From Burkholderiales bacterium (GTDB lineage: Bacteria > Pseudomonadota > Gammaproteobacteria > Burkholderiales > Burkholderiaceae_A), in the NCBI GenBank assembly GCA_027486725.1, contig JAIXOP010000003.1, positions 62,001 to 126,000 of the forward strand: a stretch of 64,000 nucleotides of DNA. The letters are read 5' to 3'. Shown piece by piece: positions 1 through 12,980 of this stretch (within the stretch, counting starts at the first letter, position 1; each line of letters begins with the position of its first letter). A model generated the notes under the pieces. The model saw nothing but the letters and a program-made list of their open reading frames with translations. It did not search any database and was not told where the DNA came from. A program made the position numbers and the translations under genes.

Positions 1-436
1 TCGCGGGCCCAAGGATTGAAGCAGGGGCCATAGGCGCAATTGAGGTTGCTCGAGCCCATGGCGAACTCATCGCAGCTGGCCTTGCCCACGGTGACCATGC
101 CGGCAGCCTGCAGGCGACCCACCACCTCGGCATCGAAGGGGCTCATGTAGCCCTCGAGGATCTTGGAGCCGGCGGTGCTGGGCAGCCCCTGGGTGACAAA
201 CACATCCTTGTGGACCAGCGGCAGCCCGACGAGCGGGCCGGCCTCGCCGCGATCGAGGGCCGCCTGGGCAGCCTGCGCCTGGGCACGGGTGAGCTCGGGG
301 TTGGTCCAGAGAACCGCATCGGGGGCCTGGGCCGCCCGCCGCAGCGACTCCTCGGCCAGCTCTGGGGCCGAAATCTCGCGCGCGTGCAGGGCCTTGGACA
401 GGGCCTGCAGGCTGCGCATCGGAAAGGACGAGGGAC

Positions 437-440
<4 letters not shown>
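1..440 (-). CDS. gatA: Glutamyl/aspartyl-tRNA amidotransferase subunit A (partial)
   Basis: The gene starts at base 440 and runs off the left edge, so about 146 N-terminal codons are visible; the ORF track misses it because no stop is present. GatA is the amidase subunit of GatCAB, which converts mischarged Glu-tRNA(Gln) or Asp-tRNA(Asn) to the amide form. The visible part has the amidase-signature segment: VHKDVF, carrying the conserved catalytic-triad lysine, and [14 protein letters not shown], the serine-rich stretch. The nucleophilic serine would lie beyond the edge. Its ATG overlaps the gatC stop (ATGA), so the two are probably translationally coupled. gatB would be expected next, outside the window. 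Confidence 0.93.
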
Positions 441-1833
<1,393 letters not shown>

Positions 1834-1838
1834 CCCCC

Positions 1839-2690
1839 TTGGCGCTGCACAAGGGCCCGCCGCCGCTCTTTGACCAAGGGCTCTCGGCCAGAGTCCGAGC
1901 GCTCATCGCCTCCGGCCTGGCCATCGGCCTGATGCAGGCCGATGTTGGTCTGGGTCTGGGCGCACCCATTCGTGCTGCCATCAGCACCGTCATGGCGCCG
2001 GCCTCCCAGGCGGTGCAACTTCCCGTCTCGGCATTTCAGGGCACCGCCCAGTGGTTTGAACAACGCGCCCAGCTCATCTCCGACCTGGAACAGACGCAGC
2101 GGCTCGAGACCCTCAATGCCCTCAACCTCCTCGAGGCCGACCGCCTGCGCGAGGACAACAACAATCTGCGCGGTCTGCTGGGGCTGCGGGCACAGCTGCC
2201 CTTGGCCACCGTGGCGGCCGAGGTCCGCTCTGCAGTGCTCGATCCCTTGGCACGGCGCGTGGTCCTCTCTGTGGGATCCAACGACGGCATTGCGGTGGGC
2301 AATCCGGTGATCAGCAGCGGGGGGGTGTTGGGGCAGATCAGCCGGGTCAGCCCACTCTCGAGCGAGGTGCGGCTGCTGATCGACGATGACTTCTCGGTGC
2401 CCGTGCGAATCCTGGGCTCCGACATTCAGGCCATCACCCTCGGCTCCGGGCGTGAGGACAACTTTGAACTGCGCTACGTCAACATCGAGGCCACCGTGCA
2501 GGCGGGCGACGTCATCGTGACCTCGGGCCTGGATGGAATCTATCCGCCCGGACTCCCGGTGGGCCAGGTCAGCCTGGTTCAGCCCTCGAGTGCCGGCCGC
2601 CCACCGAAGGTCGTGGCCCGTCCCTCGGCCTCGGTGGCCATGCAGCGCGAGGTGCTCGTGGTGCTCTCCAAAGCCGAGGGGCGCCGCTGA
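1839..2690 (+). CDS. mreC: Rod shape-determining protein MreC
   Basis: Bitopic inner-membrane protein whose periplasmic beta-domains link MreB to the PBP2-RodA wall-synthesis machine. The 283-residue product has a short cytoplasmic N-terminus, one membrane segment at about residues 20-40, a coiled-coil stretch (LEQTQRLETLNALNLLEADRL) and the conserved periplasmic region containing GNPVISSGGVLGQI. The start is TTG at 1839, five bases after the mreB stop. No upstream alternative exists in frame because the mreB stop is so close. The gene ends by overlapping the mreD start (TGATG). Confidence 0.93.
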   Translation: MALHKGPPPLFDQGLSARVRALIASGLAIGLMQADVGLGLGAPIRAAISTVMAPASQAVQLPVSAFQGTAQWFEQRAQLISDLEQTQRLETLNALNLLEADRLREDNNNLRGLLGLRAQLPLATVAAEVRSAVLDPLARRVVLSVGSNDGIAVGNPVISSGGVLGQISRVSPLSSEVRLLIDDDFSVPVRILGSDIQAITLGSGREDNFELRYVNIEATVQAGDVIVTSGLDGIYPPGLPVGQVSLVQPSSAGRPPKVVARPSASVAMQREVLVVLSKAEGRR

Positions 2691-3232
2691 TGGTCCGGCC
2701 CAGCCGTGCGTCGCTGGAGCGCACGCTCATCACTCTGCCCTCGCTCAGGGTCCGAGGGCTCACACTGGTTGTGGCCCTGCTGTTCAACCTGCTTCCCTGG
2801 CCCAATCCCGTGTGGGCACCCGATGTGCTGGGCGCGGCCATCGTTGCCTGGAACCTCCTGTCGCCCGGATCGGTGGGGCTTGCGCTGGCCTGGGTCCTGG
2901 GTCTGGCCATGGATGTGCAGCGGGGAACGCCGCTGGGCCTCTATGCCCTCAGCTACTGCCTGCTCTCCTTCGGGTCGATTGCCCTGCACCGACGCCTCAC
3001 CGGCTTTTCGATGGGAGGCCGGATCGCCCACGTGGCCGGACTATTTGCCACGGTCTTGATCATCGCTATGTTCGCGCGGATGATCATGGATGGGCGCTGG
3101 TCACTGATGTTGGTCGTTGCCCAGACCGCGCTGGGCACCCTGCTCTGGGTGGTGCTGCGCACGGCCTTTTATCGACTGAGCCTGCGCCGCCGACGCACCC
3201 AGCGACTGCGCACCGAATCCATGACCCCATGA
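2690..3232 (+). CDS. mreD: Rod shape-determining protein MreD
   Basis: Small polytopic inner-membrane component of the elongasome, 180 residues with about five hydrophobic segments, fitting the MreD family. The conserved-looking central stretch GLAMDVQRGTPLGLYALSY contains the D-x-x-x-G-x-x-x-G-x-x-x motif commonly seen in MreD. Its ATG overlaps the mreC stop codon by one base and its stop overlaps the mrdA start by ATGA, so expression is coupled on both sides. Assignment rests on position between mreC and mrdA plus the topology, since MreD sequences diverge widely. Confidence 0.93.
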   Translation: MVRPSRASLERTLITLPSLRVRGLTLVVALLFNLLPWPNPVWAPDVLGAAIVAWNLLSPGSVGLALAWVLGLAMDVQRGTPLGLYALSYCLLSFGSIALHRRLTGFSMGGRIAHVAGLFATVLIIAMFARMIMDGRWSLMLVVAQTALGTLLWVVLRTAFYRLSLRRRRTQRLRTESMTP

Positions 3233-5058
3233 ACGCCGATCTCAGCAACGCCCGCATTCGAATCTCGGTCGCCGCGATTCTGGTGCTGCTGGCCGCAGTG
3301 TTGCTGTCCCTGCGTCTCCTCTATCTGCAGGTCTGGTCCCACGACGAACTCGCCACCATGGCAGAGGACAACCGGGTGGCCTTGGTCCCCATCCAGGCCC
3401 CGCGGGGACGCATCTACGATCGCCACGGCGAGGTCCTGGCCCGCAACGACGCGGGCTTTGCCGCCGTCCTGGGCGACGACCACGTCAAGAACATCGATGC
3501 CCTGCTGGCCGAACTCACCCCGTTGCTGGAGCTGGGGCCGAGCGACCACCGGCGCATTCGCCGAAGCCTCGCCGACTCGCGGCGCAAGGATCCCGTGGTG
3601 GTCCGCTCCCGACTCACAGACCTCGAGGTGGCTCGCCTGGCGGCCCATCAGAATTCCCTGCCAGGCCTTCAGATCGTGCAGCGGTCGACCCGCGTCTACC
3701 CCTTTGGCGATGCGGCGAGCCATCTGCTCGGCCACATCGGGCGCATCTCGCAGTCCGACATCCAACGCCTGGATCGAGAGAGCCAGTCCGACCAGTACCA
3801 GGGCGTCAGCCACATCGGCAAGCTCGGCCTGGAGCGCAGCTACGAGGAGGCCCTGCGCGGGAAGCTGGGATATCAGCGGCTCGAAGTGACCGCCTCGGGG
3901 GATGTGATCCGGGAGCTGGGGGTCAAGCCCTCGCGCTCGGGCAAGAGTCTGACGCTCGCCATCGACTGGTCGCTGCAGCAGAAGATCGAGCGGGCATACG
4001 GCAGTCGGCGGGGGGCAGCGGTGGTCATGGATCCCCGCAACGGCGAGGTCTTGGCGTTTGTGTCGATGCCCAACTTCGACCCCAATCGATTCGTCGATGG
4101 CATCGACCCCGTGCTCTGGGAAAGCCTGAACAACTCCCCCGATGTCCCACTGTTCAATCGCGCGCTGCGCGGCATCTATCCCCCGGGGTCAACCTACAAG
4201 CCCTTCATGGCCCTGGCCGCGCTTGCCTCGGGGGAGCGCAAGCCCGAAGACACCATCTCCGACCCCGGCTACTTCATGCTGGGCAACCACAAGTTTCGCG
4301 ACTCCCGGCCCGAGGGCCATGGGACGGTCGACCTCAAGAAGTCCATCGTGGTCTCCAGCGACACCTACTACTACAAGCTGGCCATCGACATGGGGGTCGA
4401 CACGATCCACGACCATGTCTCGCCCTTTGGCTTTGGCCGCAAAACCGGCATCGACATGCTGGGTGAGGTCGACGGCATCCTGCCCTCCTCCGAGTGGAAG
4501 AAGAAACGCTTTGGCAAGGTCTGGCTCACCGGTGAGACCCCATCGATCGGCATCGGCCAAGGCTACAACTCCTTCAGCATCCTGCAGCTTGCCCGAGCCA
4601 CGTCCGCACTGGCCAATGGCGGCAAGCTCTACAAGCCCCGCCTCGTTCGAAGCGTGCTCGACACCGAGACCGGCGAAGAGATCCCCACCCAGCCGCTGCT
4701 GGAGCGCGATCTGGAACTGCGCGAGGACTGGCTCGCCCTGGTGCGCGACGCCATGATTGAAGTCAATCAGAAGGGCACCGGCGCGCGCGTGTTTGCCGGG
4801 GCCACGTACTCGGTGGCCGGCAAAACTGGAACCTCCCAGGTCTTCACCGTGGGACAAAAAGAGCGTTACAACGCGGCCACCGTGGCTGAGCGGCTGCGCG
4901 ACCACTCCCTCTACATCGCCTTTGCGCCCGCCGAGGCGCCCACTGTGGCGATGGCAGTGATCGTGGAAAACGGTGGCTTTGGTGCGGCTGCGGCTGCGCC
5001 CATCGCCCGAATTGCCCTCGATCACCTTCTGGTTCCAGCCAAGCCCAGCGCCCCATGA
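3229..5058 (+). CDS. mrdA: Peptidoglycan D,D-transpeptidase PBP2
   Basis: Class B penicillin-binding protein that crosslinks peptidoglycan during elongation, working with RodA. The real start is ATG 3229, overlapping the mreD stop, giving 609 residues; the 841-residue ORF in the track merely reads upstream through mreC/mreD in another frame. One N-terminal membrane anchor (about residues 10-32) precedes the pedestal domain (APRGRIYDRHGEVLA). The transpeptidase motifs are present: S-x-x-K as STYK with Ser321, S-x-N-like SSD near 376, and KTG near 532 (AGKTGTSQV). Overlaps rodA by ATGA. Confidence 0.96.
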   Translation: MNADLSNARIRISVAAILVLLAAVLLSLRLLYLQVWSHDELATMAEDNRVALVPIQAPRGRIYDRHGEVLARNDAGFAAVLGDDHVKNIDALLAELTPLLELGPSDHRRIRRSLADSRRKDPVVVRSRLTDLEVARLAAHQNSLPGLQIVQRSTRVYPFGDAASHLLGHIGRISQSDIQRLDRESQSDQYQGVSHIGKLGLERSYEEALRGKLGYQRLEVTASGDVIRELGVKPSRSGKSLTLAIDWSLQQKIERAYGSRRGAAVVMDPRNGEVLAFVSMPNFDPNRFVDGIDPVLWESLNNSPDVPLFNRALRGIYPPGSTYKPFMALAALASGERKPEDTISDPGYFMLGNHKFRDSRPEGHGTVDLKKSIVVSSDTYYYKLAIDMGVDTIHDHVSPFGFGRKTGIDMLGEVDGILPSSEWKKKRFGKVWLTGETPSIGIGQGYNSFSILQLARATSALANGGKLYKPRLVRSVLDTETGEEIPTQPLLERDLELREDWLALVRDAMIEVNQKGTGARVFAGATYSVAGKTGTSQVFTVGQKERYNAATVAERLRDHSLYIAFAPAEAPTVAMAVIVENGGFGAAAAAPIARIALDHLLVPAKPSAP

Positions 5059-6245
5059 GCCGCGCTCCACTCCAGTTCAAAGAAGACCTCATTGGCCTGC
5101 GCGGCCTCTGGCGTCAACTCACCCAGGGACTCGATCGTCCACTGCTCATGATGCTGGGCGTTCTCTTTTTGCTGAGCCTGGTGGCCATCTTCAGCGCGAG
5201 CCACGACGAGCCGAGCCGACTGTTGGCCCATGTGCGCAATCTCGCCCTGGCTGCGCTCATTGCCCTGACCCTCGCGCAGTTTGGGGCTGGGCAGTTTCAA
5301 AAGATCGCCGTTCCGCTCTACACCTTGGGTGTGGTTCTGTTGTTCGCAGTGGAGGTGGCTGGCGACACGGCCAAGGGTGCCACGCGCTGGCTCGATCTCG
5401 GAGTCGCCCGCATCCAGCCCTCGGAGCTTCTGAAGATTGCGCTGCCCATGATGCTGGCCTGGATCATCCACCGCGCCGAGGGCCGCTTCAGTGCCAAGGT
5501 CTGGCTCGGCATTGGCGCTGCGGTCCTGGTGCCCATCGCCCTCATCCTCAAGCAGCCGGACCTGGGCACCGCCATCTTGGTGGCTGCCGCGGGCTTTTAT
5601 GTCTTGGCGGTCTCCGGTCTGCCGCCTCGGCTCATGCTGGCAGGCCTCGTTCTCGGGCTCATCCCCATCCTCGGGCTCCTGATCTCGGGCGACGCTGCCT
5701 GTGGCGACGATGTGCATTGGCCCGGCTTTCACGACTACCAACGGCAGCGGGTCTGCACCCTGCTCGACCCGACCCGAGATCCCCTGGGCAAGGGCTTTCA
5801 CATCATTCAGTCCACCATCGCTGTGGGCTCGGGCGGGGTCTTCGGCAAGGGGCTGCTGCAAGGCACTCAGACCCAGCTCGCCTTCATTCCCGAGCGCGAG
5901 ACCGACTTCATTTTCTCGGGCTTCGCCGAGGAATTTGGGTTTCTTGGCGCGGCGGTGCTGATCTCGGTGTATGTGGCGCTCACCCTGCGAGGCCTGTGGA
6001 TTGCGGTGGGAGCACCAACCATCTTTGGTCGGCTCTTGGCGGCCAGCCTATCGCTCACCATCTTCACCTACACCTTCGTCAACCTGGGCATGGTCACGGG
6101 CATCCTCCCGGTGGTGGGCGTACCCCTGCCCTTCGTGTCGTATGGGGGCAGTGCCATGGTGACCCTGGGGGTCGGGCTGGGCATCCTCCTCAGCGTGGCC
6201 CGGGATCGATCCCGCGTGACCCAAGGCTTTTCTCTGCAGAGGTAG
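5055..6245 (+). CDS. rodA: SEDS-family peptidoglycan glycosyltransferase RodA
   Basis: Polytopic inner-membrane glycosyltransferase that polymerises lipid II for the elongasome in partnership with PBP2. The 396-residue product has about ten hydrophobic segments and SEDS signatures: GDTAKGATRWLDLG, QPSELLKIALPM, KQPDLGTA, HDYQRQRV, DFIFSGFAEEFGFLGA and PLPFVSYGGS near the C-terminus. A slightly expanded, Cys-containing loop (SGDAACGDDVHWPG) precedes HDYQRQRV, where most homologues are shorter. It ends the mre-mrd operon; aceK follows four bases later and may be cotranscribed. Confidence 0.96.
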   Translation: MSRAPLQFKEDLIGLRGLWRQLTQGLDRPLLMMLGVLFLLSLVAIFSASHDEPSRLLAHVRNLALAALIALTLAQFGAGQFQKIAVPLYTLGVVLLFAVEVAGDTAKGATRWLDLGVARIQPSELLKIALPMMLAWIIHRAEGRFSAKVWLGIGAAVLVPIALILKQPDLGTAILVAAAGFYVLAVSGLPPRLMLAGLVLGLIPILGLLISGDAACGDDVHWPGFHDYQRQRVCTLLDPTRDPLGKGFHIIQSTIAVGSGGVFGKGLLQGTQTQLAFIPERETDFIFSGFAEEFGFLGAAVLISVYVALTLRGLWIAVGAPTIFGRLLAASLSLTIFTYTFVNLGMVTGILPVVGVPLPFVSYGGSAMVTLGVGLGILLSVARDRSRVTQGFSLQR

Positions 6246-6249
6246 GCGC

Positions 6250-8004
6250 ATGCCCGTGTCCTTTCCCGCCCAAATCGCGCAGGTGCTGCTGGCTGGCTTC
6301 GACCGCCACTACCGGCTCTTTCGCTACAACGCCCAGCAGGCGAAGACCTGCTTCGAGGCGGGGAACTTCCACGGCATCCGACGCCTGGCCGCTGAGCGCA
6401 TCGATTTCTACGACCAGCGCGTGGCCGAGGCCTGCGCCCGCCTGACCGAGGAGTTCGGCGAGACCAATCTGCGCGACTCCGAGCTCTGGCAGGAGGTCAA
6501 GCGCGCCTTCATCATCCTGCTCACCGACCATCGGCAGCCCGAGCTTGCCGAGACCTTCTTCAATTCGGTCACGACGCGGCTGCTCGACAAGGCCTACTTC
6601 CGCAACGAGATTCTTTTTGTGCGGCCTGCGGTGGCCACCGACTATCTCGATGCGACACCGCCCTCGTGGCGGGTCTACTACCCGCTGGCCCGGGGCCTCA
6701 AATCCTGTCTGCGGCAGATGCTCATCGATCTGGGCTTTGCCTGCCCCTGGGAAGATGTCTCGCGCGATCTGCGCAATCTGATGCTCGCGGCCATCCGAGA
6801 TCTGCCGCGCCCCTTCAAGGCCAACCCCGACCTTCAGATCCATGTGCTGCGGTCTTTGTTTTATCGCAACAAGGGCGCCTACATCATCGGCCGGATCATG
6901 AACGACGGCGAGCCCATGGGCTTTGCGGCCCCAGTGCTGCGCAACCGTCGGGGCCAGATCTTCATCGACACCCTCATCTTCGACGTCGAACAGATCTCGG
7001 TGCTGTTCTCGTTTTCGCGCGCCTACTTCATGGTGGACATGGCGGTGCCCTCGGCCTATGTGCAGTTCCTGCGCAGCATCATGCCCAACAAGCCCAAGAG
7101 CGAGCTCTACACCATGCTGGGGCTGCAAAAGCAGGGCAAGACCCTCTTCTACCGAGACTTCCTCCACCACCTCAAGCACTCGACCGACAAATTCATTCTC
7201 GCGCCGGGCATCAAGGGGCTGGTGATGCTGGTCTTCACCCTGCCGTCCTACCCCTATGTCTTCAAGATCATCAAGGACAAGCGATCCAAGGACGTGACCC
7301 GCGAGCACATCGCATCGAAGTATCAGCTGGTGAAGGTGCACGACCGTGCGGGCCGCATGGCCGACACCTGGGAGTATTCCGGCGTGGACTTTCCCCGCGA
7401 TCGATTCGACGAGGAATTGATCCGCGAGATTCAGGAGTTTGCCCCCAGCATGATGACCATCTCGGGCAACACCATCATCATCCACCACGTCTACATTGAG
7501 CGTCGGATGGTGCCGCTGAACCTCTACCTGGAGCGCGCGACCGAGGCCGAGGTCGACCATGCCGTCAAGGAGTATGGCGACGCCATTCGCCAGCTCGTCG
7601 CGGCCAACATCTTCCCCGGCGACATGCTCTACAAGAACTTTGGCATGACCCGCCATGGCCGCGTGGTGTTCTATGACTACGACGAGATTCAATACCTGCA
7701 CGAGTGCAACTTCCGACGCATCCCACCCCCCCGGACCCCCGAGGACGAGATGGCCAGCGAGCCCTGGTACACCGTCGGACCCAACGATGTGTTTCCCGAG
7801 GAGTTCGAGCAGTTCCTGCTGGGCCAGCCCCGCCTGCGCAAGCCCTTCATGAAGTACCACGCCGAGCTGCTCGATGCCGACTACTGGGCCTCCCAGCAAC
7901 GGCGGATCCGCGAGGGACAGCTCGACGATGTCTACCCCTACCCCGAACTCCTGCGGTTTCGGCAGCGGAAAGACCTCTCCACCGGCGGCCACGACCATCG
8001 CTAG
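6250..8004 (+). CDS. aceK: Isocitrate dehydrogenase kinase/phosphatase
   Basis: Bifunctional enzyme that phosphorylates and dephosphorylates isocitrate dehydrogenase, switching carbon flow between the TCA cycle and the glyoxylate bypass. At 584 residues it is close to E. coli AceK (578). Recognisable segments are the N-terminal regulatory domain (LLAGFDRHYRLFR), the ATP-binding region (PGIKGLVMLVFTLPSYPYVF), IERRMVPLNLYLE, and the metal/catalytic segment VVFYDYDEIQYL. The gene is not beside aceA or aceB here. It lies four bases after rodA and is followed by a compact GC hairpin before metH. Its presence predicts growth on acetate or fatty acids. Confidence 0.96.
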   Translation: MPVSFPAQIAQVLLAGFDRHYRLFRYNAQQAKTCFEAGNFHGIRRLAAERIDFYDQRVAEACARLTEEFGETNLRDSELWQEVKRAFIILLTDHRQPELAETFFNSVTTRLLDKAYFRNEILFVRPAVATDYLDATPPSWRVYYPLARGLKSCLRQMLIDLGFACPWEDVSRDLRNLMLAAIRDLPRPFKANPDLQIHVLRSLFYRNKGAYIIGRIMNDGEPMGFAAPVLRNRRGQIFIDTLIFDVEQISVLFSFSRAYFMVDMAVPSAYVQFLRSIMPNKPKSELYTMLGLQKQGKTLFYRDFLHHLKHSTDKFILAPGIKGLVMLVFTLPSYPYVFKIIKDKRSKDVTREHIASKYQLVKVHDRAGRMADTWEYSGVDFPRDRFDEELIREIQEFAPSMMTISGNTIIIHHVYIERRMVPLNLYLERATEAEVDHAVKEYGDAIRQLVAANIFPGDMLYKNFGMTRHGRVVFYDYDEIQYLHECNFRRIPPPRTPEDEMASEPWYTVGPNDVFPEEFEQFLLGQPRLRKPFMKYHAELLDADYWASQQRRIREGQLDDVYPYPELLRFRQRKDLSTGGHDHR

Positions 8005-8026
8005 CCCGGGGGTTTATCCCCCTGGG
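8005..8026 (+). terminator. GC-rich hairpin between aceK and metH
   Basis: The sequence beginning immediately after the aceK stop forms a stem of GGGGG/CCCCC extended by CCC/GGG across a one-base bulge, with a five-base TTTAT loop. No U-tract follows, so it is not a canonical intrinsic terminator; it may act as a weak attenuator or mRNA-stabilising 3' end for aceK. Confidence 0.45.
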
Positions 8027-8029
8027 AAT

Positions 8030-8045
8030 CCCCTAAACTGAGGGG
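8030..8045 (+). promoter_or_regulatory. Hairpin enclosing the metH Shine-Dalgarno
   Basis: CCCCT at 8030-8034 can pair with AGGGG at 8041-8045 around a six-base loop. The AGGGG is the only plausible ribosome-binding site of metH, ending two bases before its ATG. The five-pair stem would partly hide it. It lies directly downstream of the GC hairpin at 8005-8026, giving two tandem stems in a 43-base gap. Regulation is inference only. Confidence 0.4.
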
Positions 8046-8047
8046 TT

Positions 8048-11842
<3,795 letters not shown>

Positions 11843-11896
11843 ATTGTCAGCGGCAGTGCCGGTGTGCTGCGGCAGCGCCGAGCGGCAGGCCCGCGC

Positions 11897-12262
11897 TCAG
11901 GAAAGCTCCGTCCAGACCACGGGTTCCTGGCGGGCCAGAGCCCGCTGAAGCATGTCTCGCAGGGGCACCAGGCGCTGGTGCAGCCCCACGCCGGGGCCGA
12001 GTTGTTCGCCAATGGCGGCCAGATCCACATCGGGCTGCCCCTCCACCGCTTTCTGCAGGGCCGCCACCGCCGCAGCCTGCTGGGCGGCCTGCGTGCGGCC
12101 TGCGGCCATCAACTCCGCAATGCGTGCCAGCAGGGCGGGGATGCGCTCAACCACCACCACGCCTTCGGGCTTGCGCTCCAGGCCCAGGGCCTCGAAGGCC
12201 GCCTGGGCCGAAGCCTCGGCCATGATGAAGGAGGCCGAGGCCTTGCTCATGAATCGCACCAT
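11897..12262 (-). CDS. Hypothetical protein, alanine-rich, 121 residues
   Basis: I do not recognise this protein. Starting at ATG 12262 it has 121 residues; a GGGAG sequence nine bases upstream supports that start over the internal ATG at 12250. Codon third positions are strongly GC, as in neighbouring real genes. The product is predicted to be soluble and mostly helical, with an Ala/Gln-rich middle (GRTQAAQQAAAVAALQKAVE), no signal peptide and no cysteine. The longer 324-residue ORF in the track is an artefact running through the opposite-strand lipoprotein gene. It converges with metH (54 bp gap) and diverges from the lipoprotein gene with only 18 bp between start codons. Confidence 0.6.
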   Translation of the reverse strand: MVRFMSKASASFIMAEASAQAAFEALGLERKPEGVVVVERIPALLARIAELMAAGRTQAAQQAAAVAALQKAVEGQPDVDLAAIGEQLGPGVGLHQRLVPLRDMLQRALARQEPVVWTELS

Positions 12263-12280
12263 GCGTCTAAACTCCCACCG

Positions 12281-12979
12281 ATGTTGACTGACCCCCCGAT
12301 GATTGCACGCCCAGCGGTGGATGGCGGGCCTCTGCAGAGCGTTCCTCGCCGCAGGCTCCTGATGGGCATGGCCGGTGTGGCACTGCCCGCCGCCCTGGGG
12401 AGTTCGCTGGTGGCATGCACCCCGGCACTCAACTGGCGGGTGGTGCAGGACCCCGATGGCTTCTGGCGGGCACTGTTCCCGCAAAAGCCCGTCGAGTTCT
12501 CGCGCGAGATCTCCCTGCCCACGGGGCAGCGCCTCGCGCTCACCCTCTGGGCGGTGCGCATGGACCTGCTGCAGCTGTCGGTGGGCGTGGCCCAGCCCAC
12601 GGGCGGGCAGCGGTGGCGCCCCGAGGATTACCCCGCACTCATCTCCGCCCTGCGCCAGGCCCGAGTGGCCACGATCGGGGCAAGCACCAGCGTTGCGGCG
12701 ACCGGCATTCAGCAGGATCGACCCTCCGAGCCGAACTTCCTCAGCGGGGTGGCCGATGCCCAGGTGCCCCCCGCCTTGGGTGGTCGACGCTTCGATCGTC
12801 TGCTGGCCACCGGGCGCATCCCCACCGACCCGCAGGGCGGCACCGCAGCCGCACGGCTCTGGGCCGAGCATCGGCCCTTCCCCCAGCGGATTGTGGAGGC
12901 ACTGGCCATCGGCCCAGACACGGCCGAGGTCCGGGCGGTGGCCGAGGAATTCCTGGCCGGGTTCGCGGCGGGCGGCTGA
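12281..12979 (+). CDS. Predicted lipoprotein of unknown function
   Basis: I do not recognise the family. The N-terminus carries basic residues (VPRRRLLMGMAG), a hydrophobic stretch and a lipobox-like SLVAC, so it is probably exported and lipidated; the RRR makes Tat export possible. The mature part of about 190 residues contains no familiar motif. Starts at 12281 (232 aa) and 12299 (226 aa) are both possible, and neither has a good Shine-Dalgarno. A GTG start for the MFS gene follows one base after the stop, so the two may be coupled, suggesting a shared envelope or transport role; this is inference. Confidence 0.6.
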   Translation: MLTDPPMIARPAVDGGPLQSVPRRRLLMGMAGVALPAALGSSLVACTPALNWRVVQDPDGFWRALFPQKPVEFSREISLPTGQRLALTLWAVRMDLLQLSVGVAQPTGGQRWRPEDYPALISALRQARVATIGASTSVAATGIQQDRPSEPNFLSGVADAQVPPALGGRRFDRLLATGRIPTDPQGGTAAARLWAEHRPFPQRIVEALAIGPDTAEVRAVAEEFLAGFAAGG

Positions 12980-12980
12980 G

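Noticed and set aside
2533-5058. 841-residue ORF spanning mreC, mreD and mrdA
   Set aside because: Only the part from 3229 encodes PBP2; the upstream extension is an out-of-frame reading of mreC and mreD.
6190-7998. 602-residue ORF antisense to aceK
   Set aside because: High-GC shadow ORF opposite a well-conserved gene; it has no recognisable domain. The same applies to the long antisense ORFs over metH, torF-glnK, amtB, gshA, pckG, mmsA and gabD.
8005-8047. Cobalamin riboswitch for metH
   Set aside because: The gap is 43 bp, far too short for a B12 aptamer, and no B12-box sequence is visible.
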